A stretch of DNA of 64,000 nt from Virgibacillus necropolis (lineage in GTDB: Bacteria > Bacillota > Bacilli > Bacillales > Amphibacillaceae), in NCBI RefSeq assembly GCF_002224365.1, contig NZ_CP022437.1, positions 2,170,001 to 2,234,000 of the forward strand, in the 5' to 3' direction. The notes under the pieces were generated by a model, which made no database searches, had not been told where the DNA came from, and saw nothing but the letters and a program-made list of their open reading frames with translations. Made by a program: the position numbers and the translations under genes. Shown here one piece after another: positions 8,248-16,692 of this stretch; position 1 is the stretch's first letter; each line of letters starts with the position of its first letter.

Positions 8248-8583
8248 ATGAAAAATCATATAAAGGTAAATGGCAAGCTTCTTCAAACAAACAAACGTTT
8301 TTCACAATTGAAAGAGAGTCAAAAGAATTGGATCGTTGCAGAGCTTTATAAACTTTACCACAATAAAATGAAGGAAAGACGTACCACAAGAAAACTCCCT
8401 CCAAATCACCGTGATACAGTTATTTCATCACTATATGAACAGATTCAGAATAGAGAAATATGGATTCCTTATGGTGAAGTAAAAAAATATACATTTAGTA
8501 AAACCACAAAAATAGTAAAATCCTTTAAGAAACAATTTCCTAAGTTGAGTATGGAAATTGAAGCCGAGCATGCTAAGAAATAG
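8248..8583 (+). CDS. hypothetical basic protein, 111 aa
   Basis: ATG 8248 is chosen over TTG 8245 because AAAGGACGG lies eight bases before it. The protein is soluble and strongly basic, with Lys/Arg clusters at residues 50-60 (KERRTTRKLPPNHRD) and 85-105, and probably helical. It could bind nucleic acid, but there is no recognisable domain. Codon use and GC resemble the neighbours. It is followed by an intergenic repeat. Confidence 0.6.
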   Translation: MKNHIKVNGKLLQTNKRFSQLKESQKNWIVAELYKLYHNKMKERRTTRKLPPNHRDTVISSLYEQIQNREIWIPYGEVKKYTFSKTTKIVKSFKKQFPKLSMEIEAEHAKK

Positions 8584-8605
8584 AATGGACTTTTTTACTT
8601 TTGTA

Positions 8606-8660
8606 CCGAAATAAAGATCAGCGTTCATTTTTCATTTAAAGGGTCAGATTGTTTAACCAA
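8606..8660 (+). repeat. intergenic repeat, partial A plus B
   Basis: CCGAAATAAAGATCAGCGTT, a 20-nt spacer, then GGGTCAGATTGTTTAA. It shares the AATAAAGATCAGCG spacer with copies at 3049 and 57394. The GGGCGC word itself is lost. Confidence 0.65.
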
Positions 8661-8733
8661 TTCGAAACCTATACTTAATTGAATACGTCTAACATATAAG
8701 AATAAGAAGCTTTAACATGAGGAGGTGCTATCA

Positions 8734-9108
8734 ATGAAAGGGTCATTTCTTTTTGCATTCGTTTTCTCTTTATGTATTTTATTGACAGGATGCGGCAATA
8801 CAAATGATCAGATTGGGGCAAGTGCGAGCTGGGCGTATCCTTTTGTAAAATGGGACGGAAAGACCTATGTAATTACAGAAAATAAAATTAATAAAGATAA
8901 GATCGGCGAGATAATCGGGGAAGTTACAAAATACTCAAGTCGGGAAGGAACATACTCAGGAAATTTTTCAAACGCTCTTAAGAAAGGAACGAAGTATTTT
9001 AAAATCAAAGAAACGAACACAAACAAGGCTATTGCGGTTGAGAAAAAAAAAGGAAAGTATATTCGGGCTTTAATATCCGATAAATGGGAGAAAAAGCATT
9101 TAGAATAA
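8734..9108 (+). CDS. small lipoprotein, 124 aa
   Basis: ATG 8734 follows GAGGAGGTGCTATCA. The N-terminus is a lipoprotein signal: KGSFLF, a hydrophobic core, and the lipobox LLTGC, with the lipid-bearing Cys near residue 20. The mature part is about 105 residues, mostly beta and basic, with repeated Lys pairs and a C-terminal KWEKKHLE. The pattern of a Cys-anchored beta protein (YVITENKINKDKIGEIIGEV) is common in bacilli, without known function. It is probably attached to the outer face of the membrane. Confidence 0.75.
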   Translation: MKGSFLFAFVFSLCILLTGCGNTNDQIGASASWAYPFVKWDGKTYVITENKINKDKIGEIIGEVTKYSSREGTYSGNFSNALKKGTKYFKIKETNTNKAIAVEKKKGKYIRALISDKWEKKHLE

Positions 9109-9114
9109 TTTAAG

Positions 9115-9178
9115 CAAGCGCAATAACGGAATAAAGGTTTGCGCATGTTTCCGTTAAGGGTGCCAGATTGTGGAATTA
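9115..9178 (+). repeat. intergenic repeat, A plus B
   Basis: AGCGCAATAACGGAATAAAG, then GGTTTGCGC (complement of the first arm), then GGGTGCCAGATTGTGGAAT. The GCGCAA/TTGCGC pair makes a hairpin after the lipoprotein gene. Confidence 0.7.
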
Positions 9179-9219
9179 CCTTATTTGTGTTTTGGGTAAA
9201 ATACGAGGGAGGAATCCAA

Positions 9220-9405
9220 ATGCAAAATAAATTAAGAAAATCTGCAACAGACAAATCTATATCTGGGGTCTGTGGAGGTATAGCTGAATATTTTGGTATG
9301 TCTTCTCTTGGAGTAAGGATTATCTTCATTGTTTTAACTCCTGCCAATCTGCTCATTTATATAGTTCTTGCAAACACAATCCCAGATAGTCCACCGTCAC
9401 TGTAA
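9220..9405 (+). CDS. PspC-domain membrane protein, 61 aa
   Basis: ATG 9220 follows GAGGGAGGAATCCAA. The protein is one PspC domain: basic N-terminus (KLRKSATDKS), SGVCGGIAEYFG near residue 15, then a transmembrane helix VRIIFIVLTPANLLIYIVL. PspC proteins sit in the membrane and are linked to envelope stress. Stand-alone 60-residue versions are common in bacilli. The gene overlaps no neighbour and is framed by repeat copies on both sides. Confidence 0.85.
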   Translation: MQNKLRKSATDKSISGVCGGIAEYFGMSSLGVRIIFIVLTPANLLIYIVLANTIPDSPPSL

Positions 9406-9429
9406 GTAGATATGCTTATTTCATTGTCA

Positions 9430-9482
9430 GGCGCGATAACCGAATAAATATTGTGCCATAACAGGGTGCTTTAAAGGAATCA
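9430..9482 (+). repeat. intergenic repeat, A plus B-like
   Basis: GGCGCGATAACCGAATAAAT, then TTGTGCC, then GGGTGCTTTAAAGGAAT. The second half resembles module A again rather than B. Confidence 0.65.
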
Positions 9483-9620
9483 TTTATACGTTTATTAGGT
9501 CAAATTGTGAGAGCTGTATTCAAAGATAGTTGAATATTTGTATTAATATAAATTGCTAAACTGTGCACAGTTGGGTAACCACACACTTTGCTTCATAACT
9601 TAGTGAGGAGGGGAGATAAA

Positions 9621-9878
9621 ATGAATGCGTTGATGTTAGAGGGATGGACGCCGATACTGCTTTTCGGAACTGTATTTGCAATTGGGATGTTTATTATGGC
9701 TCGTAAATTTTCAAGAAAACTTTTATTTTCTATTTATACTGTATTGACACTAATTTGTATCGGAGTAATTATTTATAGCGTGATTAGTGTTGGAGGTTGG
9801 GAAGGTATGGGATTAGGCTTTTATACGTTCTCTGCTATGGGAGGAATATTGATGGGTACTGCTATTGGAATAGTTTAA
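9621..9878 (+). CDS. YesK-like small membrane protein, 85 aa
   Basis: ATG 9621 is preceded by GAGGAGGGGAGATAAA. Three hydrophobic helices (about 8-26, 35-53, 62-84) with a GGWEGMGLG motif between the second and third. The WEGMG word is shared with the frameshifted gene at 45738 and is typical of YesK-family proteins. Function is unknown. A repeat copy with a terminator-like hairpin follows. Confidence 0.65.
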   Translation: MNALMLEGWTPILLFGTVFAIGMFIMARKFSRKLLFSIYTVLTLICIGVIIYSVISVGGWEGMGLGFYTFSAMGGILMGTAIGIV

Positions 9879-9950
9879 GAAGTAGCAACTAAGGAATTAG
9901 TAAATGATATTAAATAGCTTCTTAAAACAGCTTTAATTTATAATTAAGCA

Positions 9951-9995
9951 ATCGGGCGCAAGAGTTGAAGAAGGGATTACGAAAGCTTCTTTTCT
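9951..9995 (+). repeat. module A with terminator hairpin
   Basis: ATCGGGCGCAAGAGTTGAAG runs into GAAGAAgggattacgaaagCTTCTTTTC, a stem followed by T residues. It probably ends transcription of the YesK-like gene. Confidence 0.65.
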
Positions 9996-10829
9996 TATTG
10001 TTCTAACGACGGGATAATTGAAAAAGGGTTTGCTAAGTCAGTAACAAAATAATATACAGAATATTTAGTTAAAATGAAACTTTTTTGGTTGGGGAATCGT
10101 AGAAAACTATTGAAGGGGGAATATATGTGAAAAGACTATCCCGAATCGGATGCGATTGTGAAACAACTGGAAAGTATAATTATTGGAGAGAGGGGTTTAC
10201 AAACCTGCCTTCAGCTAGAATGACAGGATCTCCTCCTTAAGTACGTCGTCACCTTCTTCAAGCTATTCGACGACACTGATACCAGGGGTATGGTAGAGGA
10301 GTCTTCTTTTAGACATTCCGATTGGTATGGTAAAACTGTTAATATGGCTTAGGATTGGAACAACGAGGCCACGGCGATCGAAATCAATTAACGGGAAATT
10401 GCCAATGACTAGGTGAAGAGGTTTTAAAATCATTATTGTCTCATCGATTTAGAAGGAAGGGGAGAATAATGATTTTTTTGTCAGTTTTTCCGAAACTGCC
10501 ACCCGTGTAAAAGCCATCGAACTCTAAACCCTTTTATCAATCGTAACATTTAAATTCACATTTTTTGTATATGTTTGATCGTTATTTTAAAACATCTTGA
10601 TTGATCATTCCAGAATTGCTAAAAAGATGAACAATTTAAATCTTAGGGACAGCTGCCTGTTGAAGTGTTACCCGAACAATCGCATTCTTTAAATAAATTT
10701 GCTAGCTAAAAGCCTGCTTTGGGAACTTAAAGGCTCTTTTTAAGCTTGAGAGAAAAAAACCACTCTGACAAAAAAACGTGTAAATGCGTTCCTAGATCCT
10801 AAACATATGGATAATGTTATAACCGTTTT
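9996..10829 (+). pseudogene. 830-bp gene-poor stretch with an unidentified coding remnant
   Basis: No intact gene. At about 10224-10431 one plus-strand frame is protein-like (LLLKYVVTFFKLFDDTDT, then SFRHSDWYGKTVNM and DWNNEATAIEIN) but is cut by TAG, TAA, TAG and TAA stops. I do not recognise it. The stops lie in one frame, so this is real decay. The rest, including AT-rich DNA at 10500-10830, shows nothing I can support. Confidence 0.5.
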
Positions 10830-11812
10830 CTATTTTACACTTCTCTTTTCTTTAGGCGCGAAAATAATGTATAAGATAAAAGCCAAACCTGTACCAACAA
10901 ACCATGATAATTTATAGAGAGGCTCTAATACATCCACAAATGCACCAATCAAAGCAACAATAACGGCAATAATTGTAATCATAGCCGGACATTAAAGCCT
11001 TTTAGAAAGTAATAGTCGCTTTTGGGCTCATAAAGGGTATTTAAATTAAATTGTCTTTGACGAATGAAATAATAGTCCGCCATCATGATACCTGTAACCG
11101 GACCTAATATTGCACCAACAAAATTTAAAAAAGCATAAATACTTGTTGCGTTCTCCATGAGTTTCCATGGAAATAAAAATAGTGCGATGACAGCAGCGAT
11201 AATTGCTCCTGTTTTGAAATGTAACTCCTTATTGAATAATTGGGATAATGATACTAACTGATAACCTGCAGGTATGAGGTTACCAACAAGATTTGCAGAA
11301 ATTGTCGACAGACAAATTACTAAAACGACACCAGCAATTGCAAATGTACTATCGAATCGATTAATAACATCTACAATATTCCAAATTGGCGTACCAAAGG
11401 CAATTTCCGATCCGACAATAATCGCGATGCTGGCTATTGCAAATAGCAAAAATGTGATAATAAGCCCGATGGGTTGTCCAATGGCTTGATCACTAAGTTT
11501 TCTTGACATTTTGGGCAGATCAATAATACTTACAATCGGGGCTGCCCATGTTGCAACAATAGCAGCGACAGAACTGGCTAACACGAGAAGTGTATTCCCA
11601 TGTATGCCTTTTGGTGTATAATTAAGGATTGGTCCAATACCACCTGCCAAGTATACAGCCCAAATAGCCATTCCAATAAATACAACGTAAATAAAAAAGG
11701 ATAACACTTTTTGGATTTTACCTATAAGATCCATCCCCCCGAATATAAAGCCCACGTTCACACACCAAAATAAAAGGAAGGAAATATTCCTTATCCCGGA
11801 AATACGCCCTTA
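10830..11812 (-). pseudogene. NCS1-family nucleobase/allantoin permease, 5'-truncated and frameshifted
   Basis: The minus-strand frame reads LLFWCVNVGFIFGGMDLIGKI, then eight or more hydrophobic helices, with PIVSIIDLPKMSR and GPVTGIMMADYYFIRQ, both typical of NCS1 permeases. A one-base shift near 10982 moves the last 50 residues (LIGAFVDVLEPLYKLSWFV) into another frame ending at 10830. About 190 N-terminal residues are missing. The 5' break falls at a minus-strand copy of the intergenic repeat (11789-11813), so the loss may have come from recombination there. Substrates of the family are cytosine, allantoin, hydantoin and similar compounds. Confidence 0.85.
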
Positions 11813-11813
11813 A
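11789..11813 (-). repeat. module A on the minus strand at the permease break
   Basis: Read on the minus strand: TTAAGGGCGTATTTCCGGGA followed by TAAGG, matching AAGGGCGCTTTAACGGAATA at 51546. Permease sequence begins directly behind it. Confidence 0.6.
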
Positions 11814-11985
11814 CTTGAAGAAAAGGATTATAATTCTGTGTCTTTATGCCATTTTAAAGGCTAGGAAAATCGAAATAATTGCAATAGTGTTGGCCATTCC
11901 CTACATCAAGAAAAATTTAAAAAGAAACAATAATTCTCGTTTGAATAATATAAAACAAGTTTTGTAAGTTGGGGGGATTTGCACG

Positions 11986-12491
11986 TTGGACAATAGAACG
12001 AAAGGTCTTTTAGGATACTGGATAGAAGCGATTGGACAAACGATGTCTGCTGTAACAAATACGCCATCTGCAGTTAAAGATAAGGAATTGTCCTCCCAAC
12101 TTGATTTATGGGGAAATGTCTTACAAGGAACAGGGACAGCTTTAATTGCAGACAGTGAAGAAGAATTTTCTTTTGAAAAACTTGGTAATCAATTGCAATC
12201 TATAGGAAACTTGGTGACGATCATAGGTTTTTTAGCTCCGGTTAGCGATGAGTAAAGACGGAGCTTGGTAAGAAAGGAGACATTATTGAAACACTAGGCG
12301 TGAGTGTATCCCTACCAGATGAGTTGAAAGAAGGTTTCACGCTGGAATCATTTTTCGACATCTATGGAAGCTTCCTGCAAGTTATTGAGATTAAAGGTGT
12401 CGATGAGGAGCTCGTCAACTTGATTGCGGAATGGTCTCAAGCTATAGCATCCATACTTTCCTTGATGAGCGCAATGCAAGCTGATTTATAG
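11986..12491 (+). CDS. repetitive hypothetical protein (DUF6944-like), possibly frameshifted
   Basis: TTG start after TTGGGGGGATTTGCACG. The first frame (11986-12255, 89 aa) has two related segments, LWGNVLQGTGTALI and KLGNQLQSIGNLVTIIG. The next frame, open from about 12246 to 12491, continues the pattern with KKGDIIETLGVSV, IYGSFLQVIEI and EWSQAIASILSL. I read both as one protein of about 165 residues split by a one-base shift near 12250. An alternative is two genes, the second starting at GTG 12300, but that start has no nearby ribosome binding site. The family is recognised by its short helical repeats and has no known function. Confidence 0.6.
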
Positions 12492-12579
12492 TTGAATACA
12501 GCTGCTACTTAATATCTAAAATAAAAGCCGACTAAAATACGTTAATCGAAAAGTAACCTTGCCTTGTCATTAAGTAAAC

Positions 12580-12645
12580 TGGTGCGTTATCTTGAATAAG
12601 GTGTAAGCAATGATTTACCACAGTAGGGCGGCCAGATTGTAGTAT
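12580..12645 (+). repeat. intergenic repeat, A plus B
   Basis: TGGTGCGTTATCTTGAATAA, spacer, then GGGCGGCCAGATTGTAGTAT. Module B lacks its final GAATAA. It follows the repetitive protein gene. Confidence 0.65.
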
Positions 12646-12769
12646 ATTGTTAATTCAAAAATAAAAAGTTAAATGTAAGCGATATCATTGACTCGATTCC
12701 TTATTTTGTGTGAGAATAATTTTAAAGATACGAACTGAAATAGATATTTTATAAGGAAAGAAAAGGAAA

Positions 12770-13198
12770 GTGATTGAAAAAATGCTTTATATATGGAACA
12801 TTGAGCAGATAATTAAAGCAACATTGAAGGAACTCAATTTAAACATTAACTGTGAGTTTAACAATGATTTAGCTGTACCAATGAGTTATAACGTATCAAC
12901 AAGGACGATAAAATTTAATTATCTCCAAGTAAATGGGTATATCAGTAAATTGTTTAAACTAAAAGAGTCGGATGAAAACATTGTTAAACTAATCCTTTAT
13001 CATGAACTTGGTTATTATTTGGATTTTAAGAAAAACAAACGCGATTTAAAGATACTAATGTATGGGGAAGATGATGAAAAAGAAGAGCTTCAATCAGAAA
13101 TAGAAGCGAATGCTTGGGAATATGGCAGGACATTGGTACCTGAACAATTAGTAAAGTCCTATGATAAAATACGTGAATTCGAAAAGATGCGTATATAG
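12770..13198 (+). CDS. IrrE/ImmA-like metallopeptidase-fold protein with altered zinc motif, 142 aa
   Basis: GTG 12770 (or ATG 12782) after AAGGAAAGAAAAGGAAA. The N-terminal half is beta-rich (SYNVSTRTIKFNY). The centre has LILYHELGYYLDF, the position of HELGHYLD in IrrE/ImmA-type zinc peptidases, followed by the acidic EIEANAWEYG helix that would give the third ligand. The second His is Tyr here, so classical zinc binding and catalysis are doubtful. It may be an inactive relative or a binding protein. It stands alone between repeat DNA and an IS3 remnant. Confidence 0.6.
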   Translation: MIEKMLYIWNIEQIIKATLKELNLNINCEFNNDLAVPMSYNVSTRTIKFNYLQVNGYISKLFKLKESDENIVKLILYHELGYYLDFKKNKRDLKILMYGEDDEKEELQSEIEANAWEYGRTLVPEQLVKSYDKIREFEKMRI

Positions 13199-13320
13199 GG
13201 ATGTATAAACTAAGGGTGAAAGTAAGCATACGAGCGGTCTTACTGACGTTAGTCTAATAATTGGACACAGGAAATGGTGAGTTTTTATACTAAAAATACT
13301 AATTTCTAGGAGTGTTCAAA

Positions 13321-13625
13321 ATGGGTGAACGTTATGATAAAGAATTTAAGTTGTACGCTGTAAAGATGGTGGTGGAAGATGGTAGAAAGGTTGCGGAGGT
13401 TGCTAGGGAACTTGATATAGTTCATCAAACATTACACAAGTGGGTGAATAAATACAAGGAAGATAGTTTTGTAGGGAGTGGAAACCGGAATCAGCTGATA
13501 AAGCGACCTATGAAAAGGACAAACGAATTCGTGATTTAGAAGAAGAGGTCGCTATTTTAAAAAAGGCTATGGGCATATTCGCAAAAAACCAGAAGTAATT
13601 TATGACTTCATTGAACAACGATGAA
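13321..13625 (+). mobile_element. IS3-family insertion sequence remnant (orfA frameshifted, orfB stub)
   Basis: ATG 13321 follows AGGAGTGTTCAAA. OrfA starts with a transposase helix-turn-helix (YDKEFKLYAVKMV, ELDIVHQTLHKWV). Near 13490 the frame shifts, then continues PESADKATYEKDKRIRDLEE and the zipper EVAILKKAMGIFAKNQK to TAA 13598. OrfB is reduced to YDFIEQR and a stop at 13624. The catalytic DDE domain is absent, so the element is dead. AATTGGACACAGGAAATGG upstream (from 13259) may be the left end. Confidence 0.8.
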
Positions 13626-13840
13626 TATATATCGCCTTTTTCCTTAGAAAGTTATCAAACGGCTATATGGTTTTACTGGTACATATATTGTTCACGCTGT
13701 TACTTTATTTAGCTTAAAAAGGTTATGGTAATGATACGCAAACAGGCCAGATTGTAGCATAACGAATGAATAATATTTTTGCTAAAGTAGAAAGGGATAA
13801 AGAAAAATTCGCCTTTATATCTAAGGGGTGGGAGGATGCT

Positions 13841-14344
13841 ATGGAGAAGCTAGAATATGAGTGGGTAAAACAAACAAGACAGATTTTATTAGACCAGTGT
13901 AAAGAATTGAACGAAAATGATTTTACAAAAGAATTAGGATTTGGTTTTCAAAGTATAAGAGATTCTTTAGTTCATGTGGCAGGTTGTTATCATGCTTGGC
14001 TGGGTTCTTTTGCACTTTCAGAAACAACATCACCACTATTAACAAAAGAAGCAATCAATGAGATGCAGATTGACGATATTCAACGTTATTTTCAACAAGC
14101 GGATAAATATGTAGATACTGTATTTGAAAAATTCACCGATAATTTTGATGACAATATTGAAAAAGAACCTTCTTGGAAGTTAGGGAGTGGGGCTATAAGA
14201 AAAACTCCACACCAATTACTAACCCATTCTGTTACACATGAGTTTCATCATAAAGGACAAATTGTAGCAATGCTGCGTCTACTTGGCCATATACCTAAAA
14301 ATACAGACATATTGGGGTTACCTGATGAAGAATTCGTTAAATAA
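13841..14344 (+). CDS. DinB-superfamily protein, 167 aa
   Basis: I place the start at ATG 13841, behind GTGGGAGGATGCT, rather than ATG 13766, which has no site. The protein is a DinB-type four-helix bundle: SIRDSLVHVAGCYHAWLGSF with the first metal His, and LTHSVTHEFHHKGQIVAMLR near the C-terminus with the His pair that completes the site. Such proteins bind a divalent metal, and some transfer bacillithiol or mycothiol to substrates. The actual reaction is not deducible. A second DinB protein is at 58880. Confidence 0.8.
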   Translation: MEKLEYEWVKQTRQILLDQCKELNENDFTKELGFGFQSIRDSLVHVAGCYHAWLGSFALSETTSPLLTKEAINEMQIDDIQRYFQQADKYVDTVFEKFTDNFDDNIEKEPSWKLGSGAIRKTPHQLLTHSVTHEFHHKGQIVAMLRLLGHIPKNTDILGLPDEEFVK

Positions 14345-14362
14345 ATATAAGGAGATTTACCG

Positions 14363-14386
14363 CAATCGGGCGCTATCGTTGAAGAT
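14363..14386 (+). repeat. module A after the DinB gene
   Basis: CAATCGGGCGCTATCGTTGA, 20 bp behind the DinB stop. No module B follows. An independent hairpin terminator lies 50 bp downstream. Confidence 0.65.
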
Positions 14387-14438
14387 CACAACCATAAAAT
14401 GATTAAACTTTTTTACAAAAGACAACTTAAATCTACTG

Positions 14439-14484
14439 AAAAGAATCCTTTTTGATAAATCTTTTTTCAAAATGGATTCTTTTT
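14439..14484. terminator. hairpin terminator between DinB and GNAT genes
   Basis: AAAAGAATCC pairs with GGATTCTTTT across a 25-base loop, with A and T runs on both flanks, so it can work in either direction. Confidence 0.65.
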
Positions 14485-14617
14485 ACTTACCATAAAACAT
14501 GAAAATTGCCAGGGTTTTGATCAAACTTTATTTCAAAGCTATAAGAACGGAAATGAGGGATATGTTAGTATTTAGTAATAGATTGAGTTAATACGTAAGA
14601 CTACGGGAGATGGTTTT

Positions 14618-15166
14618 ATGATTCATAATCTAAAAAGTGAAAGAGTTATTCTTCGAGAGATTGAAGAAAAAGATTGGATAGATGTTCACAAATATGGTTC
14701 ACAAGAAAGGGTTTGTCAATATCAGCCTTGGGGGCCAAACTCTGAGAAAGAATCTGAAGCTTTTGTGAAACAAATTCTTATAGATGCTAAACAGAAACTG
14801 AGGAGTCGATTTGTCTTTGCCATAATATTAAAGGAAAATGGGGAAATGATTGGTGCAGGTGAGTTTAATATCCGGGACTATACCAAAAAAGTCGGTGAAA
14901 TAGCATACATAGTTAACCCAAAATATTGGGGAATGGGAATTGCAACAGAAGTGGCAAAACTGTTAATCATATATGGCTTTAATGAATTAAATCTACACCG
15001 TATTTTTGCGACTTGTGACCCAAGAAATATTGGTTCATTAAAGGTTTTAGAAAAAGTAGGAATGACTAAGGAAGGTAGAATACGTGAGGATTTATTGATA
15101 AGAGACGGCTGGCGAGATTCCCTTTTATATAGCATTTTAGAACAAGAATGGGAAGGAAATAAATAA
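14618..15166 (+). CDS. GNAT N-acetyltransferase, RimJ/RimL type, 182 aa
   Basis: ATG with GGGAGATGGTTTT upstream. Family order is complete: RVILREIEEKDW at the N-terminus, GEFNIRDYTKKVGEIAYIV (beta 4), the acetyl-CoA loop PKYWGMGIATEVAKLLI near residue 108, and LHRIFATCDPRNIGSLKVLE near 130. RimJ/RimL-like enzymes acetylate protein N-termini, or amino groups of antibiotics and metabolites, using acetyl-CoA. The substrate is unknown. It is a single gene. Confidence 0.85.
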   Translation: MIHNLKSERVILREIEEKDWIDVHKYGSQERVCQYQPWGPNSEKESEAFVKQILIDAKQKLRSRFVFAIILKENGEMIGAGEFNIRDYTKKVGEIAYIVNPKYWGMGIATEVAKLLIIYGFNELNLHRIFATCDPRNIGSLKVLEKVGMTKEGRIREDLLIRDGWRDSLLYSILEQEWEGNK

Positions 15167-15414
15167 CTTTCAACAAAAGGGCGACTATCTTAACCGCATT
15201 ACTTACGTGAATTGGAAACAGAATTATTAACTAAACAGGGTTTCAACTATTAAAACAGTACTCCACACATATGAGTAAGTTAATGTGCAAAAAAGGAACA
15301 CGATTACTAGGAATTTTTCTTTACTTTCCCTTTAAGGATAGAAGGCTATCGGTTAAAATGAACTTAAAATTAATATTTATCCAATTTGTTTGCCAGAATG
15401 AGGGAAGTGATTTT

Positions 15415-16554
15415 TTGAAAACAAACAAGCATATTACAAAAGTAAGGGAATGGATGCGGGGTAATGATGTTGATGCAGTGATCGTTACGAATCCTGCTAA
15501 TCAATTTTATTTAAGTGGTTTTAAGGCGTTAATCTATTCCCGGCCAATTTTGTTAATAATTGAGGGAAAAGATACAGCATTTATTATTCCAGGGCTAGAG
15601 GAAAAACATGCTCGAGCTGACGCAGAAGTTGATAAGCTTTATGTGTATCATGAATATCCTGAAGGGGTTAAAGGAGCTGAGGATCCCACTGAACTGTTAA
15701 AAAACCATTTAGCAGCGAAGCATTCAAAAGGTTCTAAAATTGCATTTGATTTAGCGTATGCCTCTGCAGCTTTGACCGAATCTATAAGAGCAACAGGCTT
15801 TGAGTTGGTGGATGCTACTGAGCAAATTAGCAAAATGCGCTATATCAAGGATCAATATGAAATAGAATTAATGGAAGAAGCGGGTAGGCTTGTAGGTTTA
15901 GCTGTAGAAGCAACATTGCGTGCAGCCGCACCAGGGGTGACAGAACTTGAAGTTGATGCAAAGGGGAATGCTGTGTTATTTTCAGAAACAGTTAAAAAGC
16001 ATCCTAACGCAACACTAGACTTGACAGTCATGACACCTTCAGGGAATGTGCGCACTGTCATGCCGCATGTGTTTTCGAATACACGAAAACTACAAGAAGG
16101 TGATGTGGTGATCCACAGTCGGCAGGTAGGGTTTAATGGTTATCGAGCAGAATTAGAGCGGACATTTATTGTCGGAGAGGCCAGTGACATTCAACGAAAA
16201 GCGTTTGAAGCAGCTAGAAAGGCACAGGAGGCTGCGCTTGAAGTAATAAAACCAGGTATAGCTGCCAAGGAGGTTGATTTGGTTGCACGAAAAGTATTGG
16301 AACGAGAAGGATTTGCGAAATATGCTATTCATCGTGTAGGGCATGCAATTGGCGTATTTTCGCATGAAGAGCCTTATTTGCGTTTTGATAGTTCACTGCA
16401 ACTTGAAGAAGGAATGGTTTTTTGTATAGAGCCAGGAATTTATATACCTGAAGTAGGAGGGTTCCGTCATTCCGATACAGTCATAATAACTGCCGATGGA
16501 TATCGCTTCATAACGGATTTTCCGCGTGATTTAGAAAGTTTAACGAAATATTAG
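15415..16554 (+). CDS. M24-fold hydrolase of the creatinase/ectoine-hydrolase type, 379 aa
   Basis: TTG 15415 has GAGGGAAGTGATTTT upstream. The frame is open further up, but ATG 15271 has no site and would add a non-homologous 48 residues. The N-terminal creatinase domain (AVIVTNPANQFYLSGF) precedes a pita-bread M24 domain. Compared with aminopeptidase P, three of five metal ligands are changed: Asp to Ser (VVIHSRQVG), Asp to Glu (YRAELERTF), Glu to Ser (FRHSDTV). HRVGHAIG and CIEPGIY keep the His and Glu. ELERT resembles creatinase, which works without metal. I infer a metal-independent C-N hydrolase. It is convergent with a sodium:solute symporter that may import its substrate. Confidence 0.8.
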   Translation: MKTNKHITKVREWMRGNDVDAVIVTNPANQFYLSGFKALIYSRPILLIIEGKDTAFIIPGLEEKHARADAEVDKLYVYHEYPEGVKGAEDPTELLKNHLAAKHSKGSKIAFDLAYASAALTESIRATGFELVDATEQISKMRYIKDQYEIELMEEAGRLVGLAVEATLRAAAPGVTELEVDAKGNAVLFSETVKKHPNATLDLTVMTPSGNVRTVMPHVFSNTRKLQEGDVVIHSRQVGFNGYRAELERTFIVGEASDIQRKAFEAARKAQEAALEVIKPGIAAKEVDLVARKVLEREGFAKYAIHRVGHAIGVFSHEEPYLRFDSSLQLEEGMVFCIEPGIYIPEVGGFRHSDTVIITADGYRFITDFPRDLESLTKY

Positions 16555-16641
16555 AAAACTTGGTTGTCATCAAGCCTTTTAGCGACGGCCTTAGTTGCAC
16601 TTATGCAGTAAGAAAGTTTTTATGCTTTCATATCTGTAAAT

Positions 16642-16687
16642 AAAGCCCATGGGGGAGGCAGTTCATTTGAGGCTTCCCATGGGCTTT
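16642..16687. terminator. bidirectional terminator between M24 hydrolase and symporter
   Basis: A perfect 12-bp inverted repeat AAAGCCCATGGG / CCCATGGGCTTT with a 22-base loop, lying between two convergent genes and ending 5 bp from the symporter stop. Confidence 0.85.
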
Positions 16688-16692
16688 CTCTA

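Noticed and set aside
13766-13840. Longer start of the DinB protein at ATG 13766
   Set aside because: ATG 13841 has a clear site (GTGGGAGG) and gives the usual DinB start; the upstream part overlaps repeat DNA.
15271-15414. 48-residue N-terminal extension of the M24 hydrolase
   Set aside because: No site at ATG 15271; the extension does not resemble the family, while TTG 15415 has a good site.
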